A stretch of 64,000 bases of DNA from Comamonas antarctica (GTDB lineage: Bacteria; Pseudomonadota; Gammaproteobacteria; Burkholderiales; Burkholderiaceae_C), in NCBI RefSeq assembly GCF_013363755.1, contig NZ_CP054840.1, forward strand, positions 1,977,501-2,041,500, read 5' to 3'. The notes beneath the pieces are model-generated. The model had not been told where the DNA came from and ran no database searches. It saw only the letters and a program-made list of their open reading frames with translations. Made by a program: the position numbers and the translations under genes. Positions 28,505-37,199 of the stretch are shown one piece after another. Position 1 is the first letter of the stretch. Each line of letters starts with the position of its first letter.

Positions 28505-30217
28505 TCAACCATTTGCCGCGGCTTTTTGCCGGACATAACGGCCGGGCGCGGGTTCAATTTCCGCGAAGGCCGCGCCGCGTCCATAGCGCTGCGGCGCCGC
28601 AACCTTGCTGCCGCCCTGCTGCGCCAGCCATTCGGACCAGTCGTCCCACCAGCTGCCTGGGTATTCGCGCGCGCCGGCAAGCCAGTCGCCAAGCCGCTCG
28701 GGATAGTGGTCGTCGTCGCGTATCCAATGGCTGCGCTTTTTCTTGGCCGGAGGATTGATCACACCGGCAATGTGGCCCGAAGCCCCCATCACGAAGCGCC
28801 GCGGTCCGCCCACGTGCTGCGTCGAGGCATAGGCGGCATCGACCGGCACGATATGGTCTTCGCGCGAGCCATAGATGTAGACCGGCATGTCGAGCTGCGA
28901 CAGGTCGAGCGCCTGGCCGCAGACCTTGAGCGCGCCCGGCTGCACCAGCTTGTTCTCGAGGTAGAGATTGCGCAGATACCAGGCATAGAACGGCCCGGGC
29001 AGATTGGTGGCGTCGCTGTTCCAGTACAAAAGGTCGAACGGCGGCGGCGTCTCGCCCTGCAGGTAGTTGCCGACCACATAGTTCCAGACCAGCTCGTTCG
29101 GCCGCAGGAAGCTGAAGGTCGAGGCCAGCTCCTGGCCCTTGAGCAGGCCGCCGCGGCCCATCTGCCATTCGCGGAACTGCACCATGGGTTCGTCGATGAA
29201 GATGTCGAGGATGCCGGTGTCGCTGAAATCCAGCAGCGTGGTGAGCAGCGTGGCGCTCGCGGCCGGCGACTCGCCGCGCGCGGCGAGCACGCTCAGCGCC
29301 GTGGCCAGCATCGTGCCGCCAACGCAAAAGCCCAGGGTGTTGATCTGTTCGCTGCCGCCGATCTCGCGCACCGTCTCGATGGCCTTGATCACCGCCTTCT
29401 CGATGTAGTCGTCCCAGGTCGCTTCGGCGAGCGAGGCGTCGGGGTTGCGCCAGCTGATCACAAACGTGCGCTGGCCCTGCGCGATGGCGTGGCGGATCAG
29501 CGAGTTCTCGGGTTGCAGGTCGAGGATGTAGTACTTGTTGATGCACGGCGGCACCAGCAGCAGCGGCCGCTCGAAGACTTCGTCCGTGAGCGGCTTGTAC
29601 TCGATCAGCTGCAGGAATTCGTTCTCGAAGACCACCGCGCCTTCGGTGGTGGCCATGTTGCGGCCCACCTCGAAGCGGCTCTCGTCGGTCATCGACAGGT
29701 GGCCTTGCCGCATGTCGTGCAGCAGGTTGCTGATGCCCTTGGCCAGACTGGCGCCCTGCGAAGCCAGCAGCTTTTGCTGCGCTTCGGGGTTGAAGGCCAG
29801 GCTGTTGCTGGGCGCGAGCGCGGCGCTCCACTGCTCCACGGCAAAGCGCACGCGCCGGCAGGTCTTCTCGTCGGCCTGCAAGGCGTCGGCCATGCCCTGC
29901 AGCGTGCGCGCGTTCAGCAGATAGACCTGCGCCATCAGCGCCGCGCCCGGCTGGCTGCGCCAGCTGTCGGCGGCAAAGCGCTTGTCTTTCAAGGGTTCGG
30001 CGGCGGCCTCGCCCGAATGGCTCAGCAGGCGCGTGAGTTCGCACTGGTATTGCTGCTGCAACTGCAGGAGTTTTTGCGGATCGAAGCGCAGCGGCGCGGC
30101 GCTGGCAGCGGCCTTGGCACCAGCGGCGGGCTGCAGCATGCCGAGGATCTGGCCCCATTGCTGACTGAAAATCTGCGGGATTTGCGGAGTGAAGCCGCGG
30201 AGTGGGTCAGAATTCAT
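28505..30217 (-). CDS. phaC: Class I poly(3-hydroxybutyrate) polymerase PhaC
   Basis: The 570-residue class I PHA synthase polymerises 3-hydroxybutyryl-CoA on granules. The lipase-like box reads GFCVGG with nucleophile Cys298. The Asp region is GSREDHIVPVDAAY and the His is in ASGHIAGVINPP. The C-terminal GSWWDDWSEWLAQQGG pattern is typical of class I enzymes. The ATG at 30217 (MNSDPLRGF) gives the usual length, since a longer frame would run into the divergent membrane-protein gene. It heads the pha operon. Confidence 0.96.
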   Translation of the reverse strand: MNSDPLRGFTPQIPQIFSQQWGQILGMLQPAAGAKAAASAAPLRFDPQKLLQLQQQYQCELTRLLSHSGEAAAEPLKDKRFAADSWRSQPGAALMAQVYLLNARTLQGMADALQADEKTCRRVRFAVEQWSAALAPSNSLAFNPEAQQKLLASQGASLAKGISNLLHDMRQGHLSMTDESRFEVGRNMATTEGAVVFENEFLQLIEYKPLTDEVFERPLLLVPPCINKYYILDLQPENSLIRHAIAQGQRTFVISWRNPDASLAEATWDDYIEKAVIKAIETVREIGGSEQINTLGFCVGGTMLATALSVLAARGESPAASATLLTTLLDFSDTGILDIFIDEPMVQFREWQMGRGGLLKGQELASTFSFLRPNELVWNYVVGNYLQGETPPPFDLLYWNSDATNLPGPFYAWYLRNLYLENKLVQPGALKVCGQALDLSQLDMPVYIYGSREDHIVPVDAAYASTQHVGGPRRFVMGASGHIAGVINPPAKKKRSHWIRDDDHYPERLGDWLAGAREYPGSWWDDWSEWLAQQGGSKVAAPQRYGRGAAFAEIEPAPGRYVRQKAAANG

Positions 30218-30371
30218 GCTGCATCCAGGAAAGGCGGAATGACGGGGCGGCTGTTGCCACCATTGTGGTCCAGCAGCGGCTGCACTGGCAATGCACTTCA
30301 TCGCGCTTTTCCTGATGTCCGTCAGGTCAGGCTGTGTCCGGACGTTTTTATCCCATTGCAAAGCCGCCCAC

Positions 30372-30689
30372 ATGTATCTTGTTGTTATCGCATGGCTGTA
30401 TGTCACCCTGATGATGGCCATTGCCGAAGCCACGAGCCCGGTGGGCAGCGTGCTGGGAGCCATCGTCACGTTCGTGCTCTACGGCCTGCTGCCGCTGGGT
30501 ATCCTGGTCTACATCCTCGGGACGCCGGGGCGCAAGCGCCGGCTGCGGCTGCGCGAGCAGGCCGAACAGCAGGCGTGGGAGGAGAAACGCGCCGCGGCTT
30601 CAGTCGCCGGCGCCGCGCCAGATGCAGGCCGCGAAGCGCCCGCTGCTGCCCAGCCGGGCGGCGTCGCGCCGGTGCGAGAAGAACGCTGA
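30372..30689 (+). CDS. Small two-helix membrane protein
   Basis: The 105-residue protein has two predicted membrane helices (about residues 1-20 and 26-48), a basic patch PGRKRRLRLREQ, and a disordered Ala/Glu/Pro tail. It is divergent from phaC with a 154-bp gap. Its last 90 bases overlap the 3' end of pgeF on the other strand. I recognise no family function. The start at 30372 gives MYLVVIAWLY and avoids an extension rich in unlikely residues. Confidence 0.6.
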   Translation: MYLVVIAWLYVTLMMAIAEATSPVGSVLGAIVTFVLYGLLPLGILVYILGTPGRKRRLRLREQAEQQAWEEKRAAASVAGAAPDAGREAPAAAQPGGVAPVREER

Positions 30690-31463
30690 CGGATTGTTCA
30701 CCGTGCACCAGCGCGCGCTGCCATCGTTGCCGTGGATGGCCTCGATGCCCATGGCCTGCAGCCGCTGGCGCGCCAGCGCGGCGAGATCGGCCAGATACTT
30801 TCCCGGTGCCTGCGCCGGCCGAAAATGCCGGCCGGCCTCGGGATGGCCCTGGCACAGCGCGGTGCGCACCTCCTCGCCGACTTCAAACGCCGTCGGGCCG
30901 ATGCACGGCCCCAGCCAGGCCAGCGTCTGGCCAGCGGCCTCGGCGCGCGTGCCGCAGGCGCCGGCGTTGACGAGCTGCTGCGCGAACTGCGCAAACACGC
31001 TTTCCAGCACGCCTTCGGCCGGCCCGCCCGCGCGCACCGTGCCCGCCAGTCCGCGCCAGCCTGCATGCGCGGCGGCCACGACGCTGCCGCTGCGGTCGGT
31101 GAACAGCAGCGGCAGGCAGTCGGCGACCATGATGGTGCAGGCCACGCCCGGCGCCGCCGTCACGCAGGCATCGGCGGCCAGGTTCTGCGGTGTTGCGGCG
31201 TCGAGCGCGAGCACGTCGCTGCCATGCACCTGGCGCAGGAACACCGCATGCGCGCCCGGCGTGCGTTCGCGCAGCGCGGCCTGCAGCCGTGCCCGGTTCT
31301 CGAACACCGCATGCGCCGAGTCGCCGACATGGTCGCCCAGGTTGAGCGAATCCCAGGGCGCAGCGCTGACGCCGCCCGCGCGCGTGGTGCACAGCGCGTG
31401 CACACCCGCCGGCGCGGGCCAGTCGGGCAGCAGCCAGTCGGCAGAGGAAGCGGCGGCGCTCAT
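30600..31463 (-). CDS. pgeF: Peptidoglycan editing factor/purine nucleoside phosphorylase, PgeF (YfiH) family
   Basis: The 287-residue DUF152/LACC1-type protein has zinc-site residues in RQVHGSD, VADCLPLLF and AAAHAGWRGLAGT. Members are reported to phosphorylate or deaminate purine nucleosides and to prevent L-Ser misincorporation into muropeptides. The ATG at 31463 overlaps the stop codon of the upstream isomerase gene (ATGA), so the two are cotranscribed. Its 3' end overlaps the convergent small membrane-protein gene. Confidence 0.9.
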   Translation of the reverse strand: MSAAASSADWLLPDWPAPAGVHALCTTRAGGVSAAPWDSLNLGDHVGDSAHAVFENRARLQAALRERTPGAHAVFLRQVHGSDVLALDAATPQNLAADACVTAAPGVACTIMVADCLPLLFTDRSGSVVAAAHAGWRGLAGTVRAGGPAEGVLESVFAQFAQQLVNAGACGTRAEAAGQTLAWLGPCIGPTAFEVGEEVRTALCQGHPEAGRHFRPAQAPGKYLADLAALARQRLQAMGIEAIHGNDGSARWCTVNNPSAFFSHRRDAARLGSSGRFAACIWRGAGD

Positions 31464-32125
31464 TGGTGGTCCGGACAGGCTTCGGGATGGGCCAGCGCAA
31501 ATGCCGGCAGCGCCTCGCAGCGCTCCACGATGGCGGCAATGCGCGGCAGCGCGTCCAGCGTCAGGCCGAAGCGGCGCGCATTGAACACCTGCGGCACCAG
31601 ACAACAGTCGGCCAGGCCGGGGGCATCGCCCCAGCAGAACACGGACTCGGGCAAGCCTGCGGCGCGGCGCTCCTCGGCCAGCAGGCCCAGCTGGCGCTCC
31701 ACCGCTGCCAGCCCCGAGCCGGCCCAGTGCTGATACCACTGCGTCTTGGCGTCCTCGGACACCTGCAGCGTGTGCACCAGGTACTTGAGCACGCGCAGGT
31801 TGTTCAGCGGATGGATCTCGCAGGCGATCATCTGCGCCAGCGCGCGCACATGGGCGCGGCCCAGCGCATCGGCAGGCAGCAGCGGCACGGCGGAATGGGT
31901 CTCTTCGAGGTATTCAATGATGGCCATCGACTGCGTCAGCAGCGGGCCTTCATCGAGCTCCAGCGCCGGCAGCAGCGCGTCGCCCACGCGCCCTGCATAG
32001 CCGGCCTCGCGGTGCTCGCCGCGCAGCAGGTGCACGGGCACATAGTCGAATGGCAGGCCCTTGAGATGCAGCGCGATGCGCACGCGGTAGGCCGCCGAGG
32101 AGCGGAAATAGGAATGCAGCTTCAT
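31460..32125 (-). CDS. Maleylacetoacetate/maleylpyruvate isomerase (zeta-class GST)
   Basis: The 221-residue glutathione transferase has the zeta-class signature SSAAYRVRIALHLKG at residues 8-22, as in MaiA and NagL. It isomerises a cis ring-fission product to its fumaryl form with glutathione. The divergent neighbour is a short fumarylpyruvate-hydrolase-type protein, which favours the gentisate route (NagL) over homogentisate, but no dioxygenase gene is here to decide. The ATG at 32125 gives MKLHSYFRSS. Confidence 0.85.
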   Translation of the reverse strand: MKLHSYFRSSAAYRVRIALHLKGLPFDYVPVHLLRGEHREAGYAGRVGDALLPALELDEGPLLTQSMAIIEYLEETHSAVPLLPADALGRAHVRALAQMIACEIHPLNNLRVLKYLVHTLQVSEDAKTQWYQHWAGSGLAAVERQLGLLAEERRAAGLPESVFCWGDAPGLADCCLVPQVFNARRFGLTLDALPRIAAIVERCEALPAFALAHPEACPDHQ

Positions 32126-32297
32126 GCCTGCAAGCATACTGCCAGCGCGTGCCACTGCCCATCACCACAGGCGCGGGCAGCGTTGCCGAAAAAACAAGTC
32201 TTATAGAAGATTGAAGCCGTGCGCGCATGGCACACTGCTGCGCTCAGGTCCGCGCAGCACGCGGCTTGGCTCTCACTTTCCTTCCTGAAAGACTTCT

Positions 32298-32993
32298 ATG
32301 CAATATGTATTCGCACCCGCAGCCGTCGACAGCCTGCCGGTGGTGGGCAGCAGCGAACGTTTCCCCGTCGGCCGCATCTACTGCGTCGGCCGCAACTACG
32401 AAGAGCACGCCAAGGAAATGGGCTTCACCGGCCGCGAGCCGCCGTTCTTCTTCCTCAAGCCCTCCAATGCCCTGCTGCCCGTCGAAGCCGGCACCACGGG
32501 CGAGATGCCCTACCCCACGCTGACCAGCAACCTGCACCATGAGATCGAGCTGGTGGTGGCCATCGGCAAGGGCGGCAAGAACATCCGCGCCGCCGATGCC
32601 GCCCAGCATATCTACGGCTACGCCGTCGGCCTGGACATGACGCGCCGCGACCTGCAAAACGACATGAAGAAGCAGGGCCGCCCCTGGTGCATCGGCAAGG
32701 CCTTCGAGCACGCCGCGCCCATCGGCCCGATCACGCCCGTGGCGCAGGCCGGCGACGTGGAAAAAGCCGAGATCGCGCTGCAGGTCAATGGCACGGATCG
32801 CCAGCGCAGCCATGTCACGCAGCTGATCTGGAACATCGCCGAAACCATCGAGCACCTGTCGGCTGCATGGGAGCTGCGCGCGGGCGACCTGATCATGACC
32901 GGCACGCCCGAGGGCGTGGGCGCGGTGGTGCGCGGCGACCTGCTCGAAGGCAGCGTGGCCGGCCTGACGCCGCTGTCCGTGCGCATCGTCTGA
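32298..32993 (+). CDS. Fumarylacetoacetate hydrolase family protein (probable fumarylpyruvate hydrolase)
   Basis: The 231-residue FAH-fold protein has metal ligands in HHEIELVVAIG and GYAVGLDMTRRDLQ, with family motifs CVGRNYEEHAKEMG and GDLIMTGTPEGVG. The short length and sequence fit fumarylpyruvate hydrolases (NagK type) better than full-length fumarylacetoacetases. It is divergent from the isomerase with a 172-bp shared control region. Together they convert maleylpyruvate to fumarate and pyruvate, or do the equivalent with acetoacetate. Confidence 0.85.
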   Translation: MQYVFAPAAVDSLPVVGSSERFPVGRIYCVGRNYEEHAKEMGFTGREPPFFFLKPSNALLPVEAGTTGEMPYPTLTSNLHHEIELVVAIGKGGKNIRAADAAQHIYGYAVGLDMTRRDLQNDMKKQGRPWCIGKAFEHAAPIGPITPVAQAGDVEKAEIALQVNGTDRQRSHVTQLIWNIAETIEHLSAAWELRAGDLIMTGTPEGVGAVVRGDLLEGSVAGLTPLSVRIV

Positions 32994-33032
32994 TGCCGGC
33001 GCGCCACGGGTCGCAGCGTGGCGCCGGCAGCC

Positions 33033-33064
33033 GCCGGCATGGCGCGCGCCTGCCGGCTTTTTTG
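33033..33064 (+). terminator. Intrinsic terminator after the FAH-family gene
   Basis: GCCGGCA and TGCCGGC flank an 11-base loop that can itself pair (GGCGCGCGCC), followed by six T. Confidence 0.85.
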
Positions 33065-33078
33065 CTTATATTCCGGCA

Positions 33079-33630
33079 ATGAATTTTCGCAGCCCCATCC
33101 AGTTCTGCCGCAATTGCGGCACCGCCGTCACCTACCGCATTCCCGACGACGGCGACACCCGGGAACGCGCGGTCTGCCCCCACTGCCACACCATCCACTA
33201 CGAGAATCCGCTGAATGTGGTGGGCACCATTCCGGTGCTCGACGATGGCCGGGTGCTGCTTTGCAAGCGCAACATCGAGCCGCGCCGCGGCCTGTGGACC
33301 CTGCCCGCGGGTTTCATGGAGCTGGGGGAAACCACCGCGCAGGGCGCGCAGCGCGAAACCGACGAGGAAGCCGGCGCCGATATCGAGATGGGCCCGCTGT
33401 ACACGCTGATCAGCGTGCCGCGCGTGGGCCAGGTGCATCTGTTCTACCGCGCGCGGCTGCGTGCCGAGCAGTGCTATCCCGGGCCCGAGACCATGGAAGT
33501 GCAGCTGTTTGCGCAGCAGGACATTCCCTGGGAGGACATCGCTTTTCGCACCGTGAAGGAAACCCTGCAGCACTACTATGCCGACCGCGCGCGCGGCGCC
33601 TTCGGCATGCATTGCATCGACCTCAGCTAG
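33079..33630 (+). CDS. NUDIX hydrolase with N-terminal zinc ribbon
   Basis: The 183-residue protein begins with a four-Cys zinc ribbon (CRNCG at residues 10-14, CPHCH near 33-37). A NUDIX domain follows whose box reads GFMELGETTAQGAQRETDEEAG. The residue after the RE pair is Thr instead of the usual hydrophobic one. Zn-ribbon NUDIX proteins hydrolyse NADH, ADP-ribose or similar nucleotides. The substrate here is unknown. It stands alone after a terminator. Confidence 0.88.
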   Translation: MNFRSPIQFCRNCGTAVTYRIPDDGDTRERAVCPHCHTIHYENPLNVVGTIPVLDDGRVLLCKRNIEPRRGLWTLPAGFMELGETTAQGAQRETDEEAGADIEMGPLYTLISVPRVGQVHLFYRARLRAEQCYPGPETMEVQLFAQQDIPWEDIAFRTVKETLQHYYADRARGAFGMHCIDLS

Positions 33631-33727
33631 CGGCGCCGCTGGCCCGGCTCTTGCTTGCATCTTGTCACAAATACCGCACTCCACTGGAGCAGGCGGACAC
33701 AGGCAAGACAAACCAGCAAGGATCGCG

Positions 33728-36367
33728 ATGGCCAGCACACCCGAAGTCATTCCCGAGGTAGATTCCGACGCTTTCATTCCTTTCATGCGCAAGGTGGCGC
33801 GCTGCGAGGACTCGCTGCGCGAGCTGCGGCTGACCTGGCGGCTCATCGAGTCGTCGGCGCGCATGAATTGCCCCGAGGAGGCGCACAGCATCCTGCCGAT
33901 GATGGCCGCCACGCGCGAAGGTTTCCAGCGGCTCGAGGCCGACCTGGTGCGCTCGCTGGTCGCCGAATCTCTGGGCGAGGTGATGCGCGAGATCGGCACG
34001 CAGGCGCGGCATGTCATCGACATCCTGGTGCGCAATCTGTATGAACGCACCGCCGATGTGGGCTTTCTGGCCACCGACCCGGTGCTGTGCCGGCTGGCTG
34101 CGGGCCTGGACGCCGATGCCGACGCGGTGCGTGCGCGCCTGCGCCAGTACCAGAGCAAATACACGGTGTACGACGACATCCTGGTGCTGGACCCCCAGGG
34201 CCGGGTGCTGGCGCAGATCGACGCCGCCGCGCCGGTGCCGGAAAGCCGCGATCCGCTGATCGCGCAGACGCTGCGCAGCAAGGCCCATGTCGAGACCTTT
34301 CGTGCCAGCGACCTGCGCCCGGGCCGGCGCCATGCGCTGCTCTATTCGCAACGCCTGCTGCACCCGGCCACGGGCGAGCCGGTGGGCGTGCTGTGCCTGA
34401 GCTTTGCGCTCGACGACGAATTGCAGGGCATCTTCGCCGCGCGCGGCGCGAATGACGGCCGCAGCCTGGTGCTGCTGGTCGATGCCGCGCAGCAGGTGCT
34501 GGCCAGCAGCGACCCGCTGTGGCTGCCGCCCGGGCAGACGGTGCCGGCGAACCACGGCGGTGCGCCGCGGCTGTGGACGCATTCCGGACGCACCTATCTG
34601 GTGCAGACGCTCAGCGCTGCGGGTTACCAGGGCTATCCCGGCCCGCCGGGCTGGAAAGGCCAGGTGATGGTACCGGTGGAGCTGGCGTTCCAGCCGCGTG
34701 CCAGCAGCGGCGCCGCCGCCCTGCCGCCCGCCGTCATCCAGGGGTTGCTGGGCCATGCGCGCCAGTTCTGCCCGCCGCTGCACGACATCGTCACCGCGGC
34801 CGACACCATCCGCCGTGTGGTGTGGAACGGCCAGGTCATGACCGCCGGCCAGCGCGAAGGCGTGCAATGCCTGGCGGCGGTGCTCGAGCAGATCAGCGAG
34901 ACCGGTGCGCGCACCAACGAGGTGTTCAGCCACTCCATTCGCGATCTGTGCAACACCGTGCTCAGCGCCGCGCTGCGCGACGGCGAGTTCCTCAGCCAGT
35001 TGCTGGTCGATCTGCTCGACCGCAACCTCTACGAACGCGCCAACGACTGCCGCTGGTGGGCGCTGACGCCCGAGCTGCGCACGCTGCTGGCCGATGTGCA
35101 ACTCGACATTGCCGATGCGGCCGAACTGCTGCGCGCCAATGCCATCCTGGAGCAGATCAACAGCCTCTATACGGTCTACTCGCGGCTGGTGGTCTACGAC
35201 ACCCGCGGCCGCATCGTTGCCGCCAGCCATGCGCTGCTGGCCGACGGCAGCAGCGCGATCGGCCAGAGTGTCGATGCCGATGCGCTGGCCGCGGTGCTGG
35301 CGCTGCGCGGCCCGCAGGCCTACCACGCAAGCCCCTGGCGTGCCAGCGCGCTGAGCGATGGTGCACCGACCTATGTCTTCCATGCCGCGATCCGCGCGCC
35401 CGACGGCAGCCATACCGTCGGCGGCATTGGCATCGTCTTCAATGCGGCCACCGAACTGCCGGCAATGCTCGACGGCGCAGGCCAGGACGGCGCACGCAAC
35501 TGCACGGTGTTCACCGACCGCAGCGGACGGGTGCTTGCAGCGAGCACGGCGCAGGCCGGTCTGCACATCCCGGCCGGCAGCCGCCTGGCGCTGCCCGCGA
35601 GCCTGCTGCAGCTCGCGCCCGGACAGAGCGAAGCGCGCGCCATGGAGTACGCAGGCCACTATTGCATCGTCGGCTGCGCCGTGACACAGGGCTACCGCGA
35701 GTTCCGCGCCGACGGCCATGGTCCCGACGCCCTGCTCGCACTGTCCTTCACCTCGTTTGGCGCGGTGCATGCCGATGCCGCCGACGCGGTGCTGCGCCGC
35801 GCGACACAGGTCCCGGGCGACAGCGGGGCCAGCGCCAGCGGACAGGAGTCAGGCCGCGAGATGGCGACCTTCTTCATCGATGCCCGGCCGTTTGCGCTGG
35901 ACGCGGGCTGCGTGCTCGAGGCCCTGCCGGCCAGCGCCATCACGCCGGTGTCGGCGGGGCGGCTGCCCTACTGCCTGGGCACGCTCGCACGGCATGCACA
36001 GGGCCAGGTCACGGGCTACGCGTGGGTGTTCGATCTCGGGCATGTGCTGCGCGGCACGCCCTCGGCCATCACCGCGCAGAGCCAGGTGATCGTCATTGAT
36101 GCGGGCGGCCGGCGCATCGGCCTGCTGGTCAGCGATCTGCTGGGCGTGCAGCATTTCGCCGCGCGGCGCTTTGCCGCCGCGCCGCAGCTGCACGGCACCG
36201 ACCCGGCCCTCATTGGCGCGATCATCCAGGCCCAGCGCGCCGACGGCCGGCCGCTGCTGCTGCAATGCCTCGATGTGCAGGCATTGATGCAACTGCTGCA
36301 ATCGAGCGCTGCGCGCCAGCGCCAGTCGGGCACGGCCGCGCCGCTGGCCGAGGCGGCGCTGGCGTGA
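33728..36367 (+). CDS. Soluble double-Cache-like protein with C-terminal CheW domain
   Basis: The 879-residue protein contains two related sensor-like units. Matching segments RNLYERTADVGFLATDP (near residue 101) and RNLYERANDCRWWALTP (near 431) are followed by SKYTVYDDILVLDPQGR (near 139) and NSLYTVYSRLVVYDTRGR (near 478), as in Cache/PAS-like ligand domains. A CheW-type domain fills about 711-850. No signal peptide, membrane helix or methyl-accepting coiled coil is visible, so the sensors would lie in the cytoplasm. It may feed a chemotaxis-like kinase as a ligand-responsive coupling protein. No cheA is in the window. The start at 33728 follows a modest ribosome-binding site. Confidence 0.72.
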   Translation: MASTPEVIPEVDSDAFIPFMRKVARCEDSLRELRLTWRLIESSARMNCPEEAHSILPMMAATREGFQRLEADLVRSLVAESLGEVMREIGTQARHVIDILVRNLYERTADVGFLATDPVLCRLAAGLDADADAVRARLRQYQSKYTVYDDILVLDPQGRVLAQIDAAAPVPESRDPLIAQTLRSKAHVETFRASDLRPGRRHALLYSQRLLHPATGEPVGVLCLSFALDDELQGIFAARGANDGRSLVLLVDAAQQVLASSDPLWLPPGQTVPANHGGAPRLWTHSGRTYLVQTLSAAGYQGYPGPPGWKGQVMVPVELAFQPRASSGAAALPPAVIQGLLGHARQFCPPLHDIVTAADTIRRVVWNGQVMTAGQREGVQCLAAVLEQISETGARTNEVFSHSIRDLCNTVLSAALRDGEFLSQLLVDLLDRNLYERANDCRWWALTPELRTLLADVQLDIADAAELLRANAILEQINSLYTVYSRLVVYDTRGRIVAASHALLADGSSAIGQSVDADALAAVLALRGPQAYHASPWRASALSDGAPTYVFHAAIRAPDGSHTVGGIGIVFNAATELPAMLDGAGQDGARNCTVFTDRSGRVLAASTAQAGLHIPAGSRLALPASLLQLAPGQSEARAMEYAGHYCIVGCAVTQGYREFRADGHGPDALLALSFTSFGAVHADAADAVLRRATQVPGDSGASASGQESGREMATFFIDARPFALDAGCVLEALPASAITPVSAGRLPYCLGTLARHAQGQVTGYAWVFDLGHVLRGTPSAITAQSQVIVIDAGGRRIGLLVSDLLGVQHFAARRFAAAPQLHGTDPALIGAIIQAQRADGRPLLLQCLDVQALMQLLQSSAARQRQSGTAAPLAEAALA

Positions 36368-36379
36368 AAGGCGGCGTGC

Positions 36380-37150
36380 TCAGGCGCGCCAGTCCTTGGG
36401 AATCTTGTCCTTCTTGTTTTCCACGGGATTGGCGGTGAGCCAGTTGGCGGGGTACTGGCGCATGAACTCGCGCGCCTTGTCCTGGCGCACGCTGAGCCAG
36501 GCATCGTAGGCGCCTTCGTTCAGGATGGACGGCATGCGCCGCTCGTTGCCCGGCGGCTGGTAGCGGTGCAGCAGGCCGTGGCTGTTGGCGTTGATGTTGA
36601 GCGCCGCGAAGCTCAGGATGTCCTCGCCCTCGGGGCCCTGCCAGCGCGCCCACAGGCCCGCGAGACCCATGGGCTTGCCGTCGACGCGCGAGATGCGCGT
36701 CGAGACCGGCTTGCCGCTGCGGTAGTCGTCCTCGAAGAACGCCATGATGGGAATGATGCAGCGCTGGTTGTTGAGCCAGGCATCGCGAAAGGCCTGCGCC
36801 GTGGAGGCGGTCTCGTTGCGCGCATGCAGTAGCTTGATGGCGCGCAGGCGCGCATCCGACGCGGTCTTGACCCAGTGCGGCACCAGGCCCCACTGCGCGG
36901 CCACCAGTTCGCGCACCACGGGCGGCGCGGCCTTGCGTGCGGGCGCGGCGGCACTGTCCTGCGCAGCTTGCACCGCTGCGGTCTCGACGGCCGGCACGTC
37001 TGCGGCCGGCGCCTGCTGCGGCACGGCGCGGATGATGTAGCCCGGTCGGCGGGCGCGCAGCAGGCGCTCGCCCAGATCCTCGGGTGCGGCCAGCTTGAAG
37101 AATTCAGGATAGGCGTCTGGCTTTTGCAGTGTTTCGTAATGGGAACTCAT
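36380..37150 (-). CDS. SRAP (HMCES/YedK) family protein with altered catalytic residues
   Basis: The 256-residue protein fits the SOS-response-associated peptidase fold, with AQWGLVPHW, ARNETA, RCIIPIMAFFE and RRMPSIL in order. Active members start MCxxY, with Cys2 forming a DNA adduct. This one starts MSSHYETL, so Cys2 is Ser. The Asn of the NAR motif is His109, the abasic-site His is Glu203, and only the Glu (Glu140) is kept. A long Ala-rich insert (about 43-75) is also unusual. It probably lacks crosslinking and peptidase activity. A TTG start at 37189 would be the alternative. It converges on the Cache-CheW gene with a 12-bp gap. Confidence 0.75.
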   Translation of the reverse strand: MSSHYETLQKPDAYPEFFKLAAPEDLGERLLRARRPGYIIRAVPQQAPAADVPAVETAAVQAAQDSAAAPARKAAPPVVRELVAAQWGLVPHWVKTASDARLRAIKLLHARNETASTAQAFRDAWLNNQRCIIPIMAFFEDDYRSGKPVSTRISRVDGKPMGLAGLWARWQGPEGEDILSFAALNINANSHGLLHRYQPPGNERRMPSILNEGAYDAWLSVRQDKAREFMRQYPANWLTANPVENKKDKIPKDWRA

Positions 37151-37199
37151 GCGCGGATGGTAACTGCTGCGCAGTTCCAGTTGCGGCAAACGCCCGGCC

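Noticed and set aside
30280..30305. Third PHB-regulator palindrome upstream of phaC (CTGCACTGGCAA)
   Set aside because: It needs an inserted base to match the motif, and the palindrome is broken.
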